Shown here: in pieces, positions 22,370-31,245 of the stretch
Layout of the letters: the number at the start of each line of letters is the position of its first letter
Numbering within the stretch: the first letter of the stretch is position 1
Source: Pectinophora gossypiella
Taxonomy: Eukaryota; Arthropoda; Insecta; Lepidoptera; Gelechiidae
Direction: 5' to 3'
Assembly: GCF_024362695.1 (NCBI RefSeq)
Contig: NC_065407.1
Span: forward strand, 8,432,001-8,496,000
DNA: 64,000 bases
Notes under the pieces: model-generated
What the model saw: only the letters and a program-made list of their open reading frames with translations
What the model was told of the DNA's origin: nothing
Databases searched by the model: none
Translations under genes and position numbers: made by a program

Positions 22370-22764
22370 GGTGCGGACGTTTGACTTTATTTTTAGACGT
22401 GATAAGAAATTAGATAATTGTTAAGTAAATGTTCAATTGCAAGAATAGAAAGTGAAAACAGATGAACGTTGAATAGTTTGTTAATGCGTAATAGGGTGTA
22501 CGTTGTCACTGTTTTCTTTATTTATTCATCAGTTTTTGTTTTTACTTACAGATTGTTTACGCGGTGGGAAAAAACTAAAACAGCAGTATATCAGGAAAGC
22601 AAAGACGTTCTGTGCCTTTAAGTGAATTGTCAATTCATTTGAACTGAGTTATATAGTACGTATTTTCCTTACCTCGCTGCACAATATGATATATTATCAT
22701 CAATTCTTGGAATAGAGCAGCTCTTTGTTGATAATTCCTGAGGTCAAGAGATTATCGGCCGCTA
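22370..22764 (+). other. Spacer between ENF-like gene 2 and the ENF gene, with a strong splice acceptor
   Basis: Contains a T-rich tract ending in TTTTTACTTACAG at 22539-22551, a strong acceptor that could begin a 5' untranslated exon of the ENF gene or end an intron opened by the donor at 21415. No AATAAA is present. Confidence 0.4.
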
Positions 22765-22800
22765 CATATATCCTATACGACACGTTGTGGGAAGTTTAGT
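22765..22800 (+). promoter_or_regulatory. Candidate core promoter of the ENF cytokine gene
   Basis: CATATAT at 22765-22771 and TTAGTT at 22796, an initiator-like sequence, are about 30 bases apart. The leader would be about 55 bases. The upstream acceptor at 22551 is a competing explanation for the 5' end. Confidence 0.3.
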
Positions 22801-22852
22801 TAACTGAACTATATTATAAGAAGATACACGTATCAACAGACAAGTTTTCAAG

Positions 22853-23278
22853 ATGAAATATTCATTTTTTGTTTTAATATTCGCTATCACAGTGATAAAT
22901 TATGAAACTGTCAATTGTGGAATAGTGAAAAACTTTTTTGATGACGTTCATAATACTGCTCATAAAGTGAGAGAAGATATTAAAGATTTGTTGCATCCAA
23001 AAAAAGGTGAGGATACCCCGACGAAGGCGCAAGAAGAAGTGTCGGTTAAAGAACCGACTGTTAAACCTGCAGAGCAACCTTCTAAAAGTGAGGAGAAGCC
23101 AGTAGAAGTCACTACTACTTCGACCCCTAAGGCAGCGTCAGACTCGACTGTTGCCACCACAGCGGCCCCTGCTTCAAATGTTACGACTACAGAAAAAGAC
23201 GGACGTGAGAATTTTAAAGGAAGCTGCGCCACTGGGTACGCACGCACGGCAGATGGAAGATGCAAACCTACCTTTTGA
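22853..23278 (+). CDS. GBP: ENF-family cytokine precursor (growth-blocking / paralytic / plasmatocyte-spreading peptide), 141 aa
   Basis: Signal peptide: residues 1 to about 22 (FFVLIFAITVINYETVNCG). Residues 23-55 hold an amphipathic pro-segment (VKNFFDDVHNTAHKVREDIK), followed by a Lys/Glu/Thr/Pro/Ala-rich linker to about residue 112. The last 23 residues, encoded at 23207-23275, begin ENF and end CATGYARTADGRCKPTF. They follow Gly-Arg, so cleavage at Arg-Glu releases the peptide, as known for lepidopteran ENF precursors. The two Cys form the single disulphide of the family. Known roles of the family, by homology: plasmatocyte spreading, larval growth delay, paralysis on injection, and rapid immune activation from a plasma precursor cut after wounding or microbial contact. 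The precursor length is usual for the family. It is the last of four + strand secreted ORFs and convergent with the Pro-rich gene. Identification is firm; which species-specific name applies is not. Confidence 0.93.
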   Translation: MKYSFFVLIFAITVINYETVNCGIVKNFFDDVHNTAHKVREDIKDLLHPKKGEDTPTKAQEEVSVKEPTVKPAEQPSKSEEKPVEVTTTSTPKAASDSTVATTAAPASNVTTTEKDGRENFKGSCATGYARTADGRCKPTF

Positions 23279-23346
23279 ATTTTCCAATATAAATTATACT
23301 AACAAAGTAAAACTATTGATGTGTTAAATTCCAATGTAATTATAAT

Positions 23347-23352
23347 ATTAAA
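23347..23352 (+). terminator. Candidate poly(A) signal of the ENF gene (ATTAAA)
   Basis: ATTAAA, the commonest variant signal, lies about 70 bases after the stop. AATATA at 23286-23291 is an alternative. No AATAAA occurs between the start of the cluster's non-coding DNA and here. Confidence 0.45.
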
Positions 23353-23400
23353 GAGATAATAACACACATGTTAATTTTTTTAAAACTTTGAGATACTTCA

Positions 23401-23451
23401 CATGTAGCAATGATTACTAAATATAAGTGTACTCTTGTGCTATAATTAACA
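23401..23451. repeat. 51-bp direct repeat, copy 1 (partner at 24155-24205)
   Basis: Begins CATGTAGCAATGATTACTAA and ends TATAATTAACA. It differs from 24155-24205 at four positions. The pair brackets the small Pro-rich exon (23481-24052). Confidence 0.75.
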
Positions 23452-23480
23452 GTTGTATAGCTCATTTGCTTACTTAAAGA

Positions 23481-24052
23481 TTAACTTTCTGGAGTGATTG
23501 GTTGGACTTGGAAAAGGTGAGGAAAATTTGGCCGGTTAGTAACAATATTAGTGGTACCACTGTTATCTTTATTTGCAACAGATTGAACTGTATTCAATAA
23601 TTGTGGTGTTTGACTCGAGATTGGGTTAGGATTCTGTAAATTTTCTGAGGATTGATTAGAATTATCGTTAGTATCTCGTATTGGACTGGAGTTGGCAGGT
23701 GTTTCTATATATTTGGGTGGGTTTCGGTTGTCAGGTGGCGCCGTATAGTCAGGTAGGCCTCGATTATTAGGTGGTCCTGCGTAGTTTGGAGGACCTCTGT
23801 TGTCCGGTGGGCTTCTGTTGGGTGGACCTAAGTTGGGGGGTGGTCCTCTAGATTCGGGTGGTCCTCTGTGATCAGGCGGACCTCTATTATCAGGAGGACT
23901 TCTGTTATCAGGCGGCCCTCTGTTGTCGGGTGGACCTCGGTTGCCGGGGGGACCTCTGTTATGGGCGGGACCGCGCTGCCCAGGTGACCTTATGCGGCCC
24001 GGTGGACCTCTATGCGGCGGTGGTCCTCTAGGTGGTTCTTCAGGTGGACCAT
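23481..24052 (-). CDS. Gly-Pro-Pro-Asn-rich terminal exon (189 aa coded), alternative last exon or second copy of the Pro-rich gene
   Basis: The minus-strand acceptor CCCTGTTCTAG is followed by an open frame starting with two bases (AT), so it needs a phase-1 donor. The donor of the signal-peptide exon at 26868-26790 is phase 1 and would give an Asp codon. The product begins GPPEEPPRGPPPHRG and repeats GPPDNR-type units about 15 times, then a Ser/Asn/Thr-rich region ending FQVQPITPES. The large Pro-rich exon ends FQVVPVTPEN, so the two are related. I found no signal peptide exon of its own between 24053 and 24777. It is flanked by 51-bp direct repeats. No canonical poly(A) signal was found downstream. 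It may be an alternative last exon, a tandem duplicate with a lost first exon, or part of a separate gene. Confidence 0.6.
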
Positions 24053-24154
24053 CTAGAACAGGGTACAGGATTACGTTTTCGACATAAAAAAAGTTAAGCT
24101 TAAACTTTAACTTAAAAATTATAATATTATGTAAATTATTTCTTGTATATTTTG

Positions 24155-24205
24155 CATGTACCAATGATTACTAAATATATGTGTACTCCTGTGTTATAAT
24201 TAACA
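24155..24205. repeat. 51-bp direct repeat, copy 2
   Basis: CATGTACCAATGATTACTAA ... TATAATTAACA; see the copy at 23401-23451. It lies just upstream (minus-strand sense) of the small Pro-rich exon. Confidence 0.75.
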
Positions 24206-24341
24206 TTATTAATTTTGGATTTGTAACTGGTTGTGGGTCTAGTTAGCGTTCTGACTAACGTAAGACCATCACGTTTTGGGCTTTGAGTCAGTCATTTAAC
24301 GTTTAACGATAAAGATCATGTGTTCACGTAAATCAATAATA

Positions 24342-24598
24342 GGGTAGTCTCCAACTAGTTAAATCAGTTACTTGTTACTAAACGTCAAAAAACAATATTT
24401 TTATGGAATTTGTATGAAAAAGCAACCTATGACGTCATAAAAAACGTGAAAAATGTCGCACTTATTATTATTTTTTTCTCAAATAAGTTAAATAGAAAAA
24501 AGAAAACGTTTTTTGTCACCTTAAGATCTTTATTATGTCTTATGTATTTATTTAGTAATCAGAATTTAATAATTTACCTTTGACTTAGGAAACTCCCC
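24342..24598. mobile_element. MITE (GGGTAGTCTCC ends), copy 2
   Basis: Same family as 12363-12620. Ends GGGTAGTCTCCAACTAG and GGAAACTCCCC. It lies between the two Pro-rich exons. Confidence 0.65.
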
Positions 24599-24721
24599 AA
24601 TTATTGTAAAAACTAATACTAATGTTAAAATTAGTAGGTTATTTTTTTATACTTATGGCTTCCAAACATATTTTCATGGAATGAATTAAAGGAAACCAAC
24701 AAAATATTCTTTAATTATCTT

Positions 24722-24727
24722 TTTATT
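24722..24727 (-). terminator. Poly(A) signal of the Pro-rich gene
   Basis: AATAAA on the minus strand (TTTATT on +) about 50 bases after the stop codon at 24778. Confidence 0.7.
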
Positions 24728-24777
24728 CAATCATTTTAATAACATTTAAAAGTAACACACAAAAATAACATATTTAT

Positions 24778-26868
24778 CTAATTTTCGGGAGTCACGGGTA
24801 CTACTTGGAATTGATAATGAGTATTTTGAGTAACCTTGGTTGGGCCATTTTCATTTGACATCAAGGGATTGCCTTGACCTTTATTATATTCAGGGATTCG
24901 GTTAAATATGTCATCAATAACTGTTGGGTTAATGGAAGTACCGGTATTAGGATTACTATTCTGGTTTCCATTATAAACAGGATATATGTTACTCGGAAAG
25001 TGATTTTGACTGTATACATTGTTTCTGGGTGGTTCACGATATTTATCACTAGACGAAGATTGGCCTCGATCGTTGTTATAATACGATTCTTCTCTTTGGT
25101 CTGAATAAGGTGGTCTGGTATCATATGGAGGTCTTGCATTATGTGGAGGCGGTCTTCTGTCATGTTCTGGGGGTGGAGGTGGTCTCCTATCATGATTTGG
25201 AGGGGGTGGCGGTCTTCTATCATAATCATGTCTTGGGGGAGGGGGTGGTCTTCTATCATAATCTGGAGGAGGTGGCGGTCTACTACCATGATCTGGGGGC
25301 GGAGGCGGTCTTCTGTCATGATCGGGCGGTGGAGGCTGTCTTCTATCATATTCATAATCATATCTTGGGGGAGGGGGTGGCCTTCTATCGTTATCTGGGG
25401 GAGGTGGCCCATGATCATGCGGAGGAGGTGGTGGCCGCCGGTGCTCAGGTGATTCCCAGTAATTGTCTGAAAAAGAGGATGACCTATCATATTGCGAATA
25501 TGCAAATTGACAATATGGAAGTGAGGTTGACGGTCTTCTGTGATGATAATAACCTTGTCTTCCATGTGATGTTCGACCATTAGGCGGCGGTGGCGGAGGA
25601 TATCTGTCATCTGGAGGCGGTGGGGGACGTCTGCCCTCAGGTGGTGGCGGTGGTGGGGGCCAGTGATGATGCGGTGGCGGTGGCGGGGGATATCTATCAT
25701 CTGGTGGTGGAGGACGATGTCTGCCACCTGGGGGAGGTCGATGCCAATAATCATGTGGTGGTGGAGGTCGTGGTGGATATCTATTATCTGGTGGTGGAGG
25801 AGGATGTCTACCATCAGGTGGCGGTGGTGGGGGCCAGTGATGATGAGGCGGCGGTGGCGGGGGATATCTGTCATCTGGAGGCGGTGGGGGATGTCTGTCA
25901 TCCGGTGGTGGCGGTGACGGCGGAGATGGTGGAGGATATTTGTCATTTGATGGTGGTGATGGTGGAAGACTTCTGTCATCATTTGATGACTGTAGGGACC
26001 ATTGATCAGGCGGCGGTGAAGGTATACGATGGCTCCCATCCGACTGTCTTAATAGTATTTGGTTGCCTCTTTGAAAGGCGGTTAAGTCCGAGCCAACTCT
26101 TGATAAAATCGATTCAGGCACGGATGATGTTTTGTCAACAGTAAGAGTCTTTCCATCGTAAACATAAACTATGATATTGCCATTTGGTACGGCTTTTTCA
26201 AATTGTGTATCTTGAATATTCAATGTCATTTGGTTTTCTATAGACGATAAGTTAGTTCTTGTGTCACCAGTCGAGTTTGGGATCTGGATTGGGATGGTCC
26301 ACCAGGTATCTTGCGGCGACCGCTTTTCTGATAAAAGAGAAGAATAAGCCGTCAGAAGACAACTTGAATCTTATTTAGTGACAAAATCAGCACATCATCT
26401 ATAAATTTTTTATCACTTTACACAGGGCGTGACCTCTTAGTGAACTTTTATGCAAGCAGTATATATGCAAGTAGTATGGAGCAAATATTTCTGATCTGAA
26501 AATTTGATCCAACACACGGAACATTTGTTTTTCCGTTCTCATTTCATATTTTTCGATCGGCCCACGATTTGTAATGTCAATTCACTGTAGAACCGGTATT
26601 ATTAACTTTATAACCGTTAATTTTCCGTTATAATGTTTTTTAAGCATAACATTCCACTATTCATCAACCGTAAATTAAGTGGTCTGATGGGAGTGGGATT
26701 GAAGGCAGTACACTGTTTAGTGGTAGTTTAAATATGTAGGTTATCATTACGTCATTATTTGCTACTGCAATATTAAAGGAGAAAGTTACCTCTGTCATAA
26801 TTCTGCGGTGCACTGCATACACATGATAAATACACACAAAGTACAATAATGTAACACTTTAGTAACAT
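24778..26868 (-). CDS. Secreted proline-rich repeat protein, two exons (about 542 aa)
   Basis: Exon 1 (26868-26790) encodes a signal peptide, MLLKCYIIVLCVYLSCVCSA, then PQNYDR, and ends phase 1 at AGAG|GTAACT. Exon 2 (26327-24778) follows acceptor TTTTATCAG and completes a Glu codon, so the protein continues EKRSPQDTWWTIPIQIPNST. The open frame reads upstream past the Met at 26229 to this acceptor, so that Met is internal. Residues 27-140 are non-repetitive with a possible dibasic site (EKR). About 140-430 are Pro repeats of types PPPPPDDRYPPPPPP, HHHWPPPPPP and DHDRRPPPPP, with one break rich in Tyr/Ser/Phe (LPYCQFAYSQYDRSSSFSD). The C-terminal ~110 residues are Asn/Ser/Tyr-rich, ending FQVVPVTPEN. 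Secretion is clear; a matrix, cuticle, silk or salivary role is possible, and the family is not recognised. It is convergent with the ENF gene. Confidence 0.82.
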
Positions 26869-27456
26869 TTTAAAGTATGTTATTGTTAGTTATTTATAAC
26901 ATGAACACAACCACACACAGTATATCCGCTTCCAAATCACCAAAGAACTGACTATTCGTCTTCATAAGGTACTTCTTAATTTAAAAACCTGTTTGTATTA
27001 TTAGATCGTCTACCTCATTCGATGAGTTCGCACAATGACGTATTGTCGATGTTAGCTGTTTTTGCTAAAACTTTAATAGTTTTTGTTGGTATGGGAATCC
27101 ACAAGTTCATAATACGAAGTTATCATCATTATGTCTAATGAATTTCTTATGAATACGCTAGGTTTCATTTTCTAATAGCATCGTTACATACATGATATCA
27201 TACTCACAATCCCTAATAGGGTGGGCACAGCCATAAGTTATGAGTAAAAGTCATAAGACGTGCATTATTATGATAAACTGTATGGTAATAGGCGATCAGC
27301 TCATCGCCCATATACCTACTGATCTATCGTATTGGATACGATAATATACATAGCACTGCATCATAACATTAAATAACACGCCTGTATCCTCAAAGGAGTC
27401 GACAGAGGTGTATAGTATGTACACCTACTCCTCTAGTTATGTTTACTTCTCGTGTA
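26869..27456. other. Upstream region of the Pro-rich gene, no other gene seen
   Basis: The minus strand has TTATAAATAA near 26885-26895, but only ~20 bases before the ATG, too close to act as its TATA box; GATATACT near 26925 is an alternative. No other coding sequence is recognised. Confidence 0.35.
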
Positions 27457-27521
27457 ATAGGGGGCGACTCTATTGCCATTAACCGGGCACAACTGTTAAT
27501 GGCAATAGAGGTGCCCCCCTA
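27457..27521. repeat. Short palindrome (ATTGCCATTAAC / GTTAATGGCAAT)
   Basis: Arms of about 26 bases, with TCTATTGCCATTAAC and GTTAATGGCAATAGA as cores and G5/C6 runs at the outer ends, around an 11-base loop. A diverged half (GGGGGCGAGC, TTTCCATTAACC) recurs near 32210. Confidence 0.65.
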
Positions 27522-27878
27522 TCATAAAGGACCTAACTAGAAACCACGTGATATCAGTTATCTATGATGTAAACATCATATGTTTTATTGGTGCATTGTT
27601 AGTGCAATGCACCTGGTACATTTAGGTTTTATGTATTTTGTAAAACTAGATGCCGCAACAAACATACCGTACAAGCTTCGTAACATTTGGCTACGCTGAG
27701 CACACATGTCTTGGGCTGGGATCTAGTTCAAAACAATTATTTTGTACCTATTTTTAGTGTTGTAATCCCAACTTGTTTTGTGAGCCAAATAAATAAAATA
27801 AAAATAAAATAAATAAATAAACATGAAAGTAAATCGAAAAGTCAAGATCATTTGTTTAGAACACGACTCGGGATTCGA

Positions 27879-28230
27879 ATCCCTGATACTATAGAGGAGA
27901 TAAGTCACGCGTTCTCCGAACACGGCTATCACGAATACAATTGTAACATATCGTCGTCTTATGCCTTGATCACACCTACCGGGTGGATGGGCGAGACAGT
28001 GCGCTCGGCCGAGTACTCGGTGTGTATGAACATTACGACGAGTGCACGGCCGAGCGCTCGGCCGAGGTATTTGGCGAGATAGCTACTCGACCCCCGCGGT
28101 TCCCCGCACTGTCTCGCCCGTCCACTCGGTAGGTGTGATCAAGGCATAAGACGACGATATGTTACAATTGTATTCGTGATAGCCGTGTTCGGAGAACGCG
28201 TGACTCATCTCCTCTATAGTATCAGGGATT
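27879..28230. mobile_element. Foldback MITE with ~125-bp arms
   Basis: The left arm (27879-28003) begins AATCCCTGATACTATAGAGG and the right arm (28105-28230) ends CCTCTATAGTATCAGGGATT; the arms match nearly throughout. The loop holds a second GC-rich palindrome with GCGCTCGGCCGAG and CTCGGCCGAGG. A short relative is near 32.3 kb. Confidence 0.8.
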
Positions 28231-28374
28231 CTATTAGTTTAAACCACGTAACTGCCATTTTGAAAAATTACATTCGGATGTGATTTTTGTTAACAAAAAC
28301 TTGCTACAGGCACGCCGTTAGTTCCAATCCATTTAAAAAAACCGCGAAAGCACCTTTTAAAAAAATTGCATTCT

Positions 28375-28530
28375 GGGGGTTAAAACGCCACATTGAAGCA
28401 ATTCATCTAAAAAAAGCAATATTGCAATTTGACACTTGCGCATAAAAGTAAGTGCGCAATGCAAACAACTGTCAAATAGCAATATTGCTGTTTGAGATGA
28501 CATGCTTTGATGTGGCCTTTTTAATCCCCC
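28375..28530. mobile_element. Palindromic MITE (GGGGGTTAAAA ends)
   Basis: Outer arms GGGGGTTAAAACGCCACAT and ATGTGGCCTTTTTAATCCCCC, and inner arms AAGCAATATTGCAATTTGACA and CTGTCAAATAGCAATATTGC, pair around a short centre. Confidence 0.75.
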
Positions 28531-28720
28531 TGATGTGATTTGTAAAAATTGAGAACACATTACTTATGTGTACCGTTCTAAACATATGTGTTTATTATAG
28601 TAGAACAAATGTGTTCTCAATATTTACCCGGAATGAAATTAATTGATGGATATCAAGGTTTTGTTCAAGATTGCAATGTAATTTTTCATAAAGACGCTTA
28701 CGCGGTTTTACTATAAAGTA

Positions 28721-28913
28721 GGGCTAACATGCGCAACGTGATAAAGTTTGGTCACGGCATTTTATTATAATTATGTCGTTTTGTCGATTGGTGCTTATAT
28801 GTGAACCAAAAAAAGTCATGTTGTTATGTCAAAATACGAACAAAATCACGTGCCACGCATGTTAGGGAAAAAAACAAACCTATCACATTTTTATCACGTT
28901 GCGCATGTTAGCC
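28721..28913. mobile_element. MITE with 24-bp terminal inverted repeats
   Basis: GGCTAACATGCGCAACGTGA(TAAA) at the left is the exact inverse of (TTTA)TCACGTTGCGCATGTTAGCC at the right. 193 bp, non-coding. Sits directly after two other foldback elements. Confidence 0.8.
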
Positions 28914-30026
28914 ATGCATGCGTGTCGTATAAGTGTCAGAAGGATAGAAAAAACATACGGATCTAATATCGATAAAGAAATGTGTGGACAAGCCGTCTGA
29001 GCCATTCCAAGAAACTTCAATTGAATCATACTTTGTAGGAAATCGCTCATATTGTTTGTGTAACAGAAAAACTGGAATGTTTGTTATTTGATTGATCTGA
29101 CCTCGGCGCGCAATTGGGTTTTTAAACACAATATAGCAATTAAGATAGAGTTTTTTGTTTATATTACACTTATCAATAGGTTTATTCTCGATGAGGTATT
29201 AAAAATATAAATGGAGTGTAGATAATTATATAATATAATGAGCGGAAAACCTTTCCATAAATTCTGACAATCAGCTTAATAATATTTTAGTTTTAGTAGC
29301 TAATAAGTAAGTACGCGTAATTATAGAGAGCCGTAATTTCTGGATACTTATTATTTATTTTATTTTATTATGCTTGATTGTTATTTGGGAATGCTCATTA
29401 TTATAATACCCAAAACAAATACTCCTTCTAGGATTTTCTTTTTGTTTTGTTTCCCTAGTACGACAAGCTAGTAGTCCTTTTCAAACCAGGAAGTTCTACA
29501 TATCTATTAGCTGTGTGTGTTTTATGCAAGATCTTTTAAATTTTCTCAATAAAAAAATATTTTCTGACCAAAAAACATAATCAAAAAACAAGTAAAAAGC
29601 GTGATAAAAAATAAAAACATTGCAAAATAGAAACAATAAATAAATAAACGAAAATAAATTGACACTTTTTGAGAGGAAAGAATGGAGTGACAAAAATTGG
29701 ACAACCATGATTAAAATATTTACATAAATACCTACATACTTATTGCTTTATTTCATCCTATTCCTGAGACGTCGGCCGGCATCTGTCCACGCGACCTAAA
29801 TCAGAGGCGGTCGGGGCAAAGTGAAATGTAAAAGCCACTTACCTAATACTGAAAGCGGCGACAATCTCATTCCGGCGACAAATTGAGAACACCTTCCGGC
29901 ACCGCACGGTGGTGCGCGCCGGCGCCGCACTCTGGTAAATAGCTATTTATTGCGGTGTCGAGCCGACACCTGTCCTGCGTGTGGGATACGGTCTCACTAG
30001 GAAACTGGATTAAAATGTATTTTACA
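28914..30026. other. No gene recognised
   Basis: AT-rich sequence with a GC-rich patch at 29770-29990 (TCGGCCGGCATCTGTC; GGCGCCGCACTCTGG) of unknown origin. No coding frame supported. Confidence 0.4.
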
Positions 30027-30310
30027 TGTATAAGTACATAACGACGATCTTGTGACGTAGCGACTAAGCGCCGCTACTTCAAAAGCGCACCCCTGATGCC
30101 GGGCAGCAGCGGTATCAGTACTGGTTGGAGGCCGAGGAAATGGATTCTGGTAGGGCTCTAACCAGAACATCACCGATTGAGAAATTGGTCGGTGTACTGC
30201 GGAACGGAAGGCGAATGGGGCAACCACCGTTCTATATGCCCTATCTATGGAGTAATGAAGGTGATTACTCCACCGACAAGAGCGCAGCTCTTAAATAAAG
30301 AGAGAGAGAA
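30027..30310 (+). repeat. Repeat family X, copy ending CACCGACAAGAGCGCAGC
   Basis: Ends GACAAGAGCGCAGCTCTTAA, followed by a short AG run. The same terminal block occurs at 38345-38860 and inverted at 31183-31245. It looks like the 3' end of a retroelement. Confidence 0.45.
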
Positions 30311-31182
30311 GTACATAACGTATAATAAAAAAAATACAATAACTAATTGAATCTAATTATATTGAAACGAATAATATAGACACAGCGAATGCTATCTACG
30401 GGGATAGATGTCTGATGATTATAGCCTTATTTGTCAAAGCCCTTGATATAATTCGCGTCGCGCGGCTGCTGTGCCGCAAGGGCATGACTTGTGGCTCTGC
30501 CCACTCAAGACGGGCGTGACTATAATAGTACTTTCACCCTTGGTAAATAATATACATGAGGTAGGCAGGCATCTATAAAAGTTCAAAAATACCGAATTAT
30601 TCTGATATCTACGGAACCGTGTGTCTCGCTGTCTTTCAACCAGCTGTAACTTCGCTATCTACCTAAACAGTCGAGAACGTAATGGCCAACACACAGTTAT
30701 AACCGAATAATCATAATCATTATTCTGCTATGTTAATTCAACTCGCATCTTTGCAAATGGAAAAAAAAATATTTTACTATTAGCCAAAAACACCTGTACC
30801 AACCCGCAGTTGTCAGCATCGTCACACACACCTCGGATATTCCATACAAAAATATCTTTCTTATCGTGTGCCGCCTAACCCGTAAGTGCGAACGAGACAC
30901 AAAATACCTTGTTTCGTTTTTTGACAACAGCATAGCTACAGAGAATATTTAAAATAAAAGCTCTTGATAATAATTTTGCAATTCATTCGACAGAACACCC
31001 AAATAGTCTAGAATTTCATCGACGTTATCAACGGTCATTCTGGTATCGAGTGTTTTGCGTTTATAAATAGCCATTGTCGCTATACAAATATTGTCATATA
31101 CGATATTTCCAGATTAGTTTGTAATGTAAAATGTAAAAATAAATTAAAGAATAAAGAAAGCTCGACTGCATACGAAACTCTC

Positions 31183-31245
31183 TCTATCTCTCTATTTAAA
31201 AGCTGCGCTCTTGTCGGTGGAGTAATCGCCATTCCTCTCTTCTTC
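31183..31245 (-). repeat. Repeat family X, 3' fragment
   Basis: Minus-strand GATTACTCCACCGACAAGAG, then CGCAGCTTTTAAA, matching the end of the copy at 30027. Confidence 0.45.

Noticed and set aside
24053..24164. Use of the codons upstream of 24052 (MVHAKYTRNN...) as the start of the small Pro-rich protein
   Set aside because: The segment has no signal peptide, is AT-rich like an intron, and a good acceptor separates it from the Pro-rich part.
24861..26144. Long open frames in other phases and on the + strand across the Pro-rich exon
   Set aside because: They arise from the CCN/GGN repeat composition. Only the minus frame has an acceptor, stop, poly(A) signal and matching signal-peptide exon.
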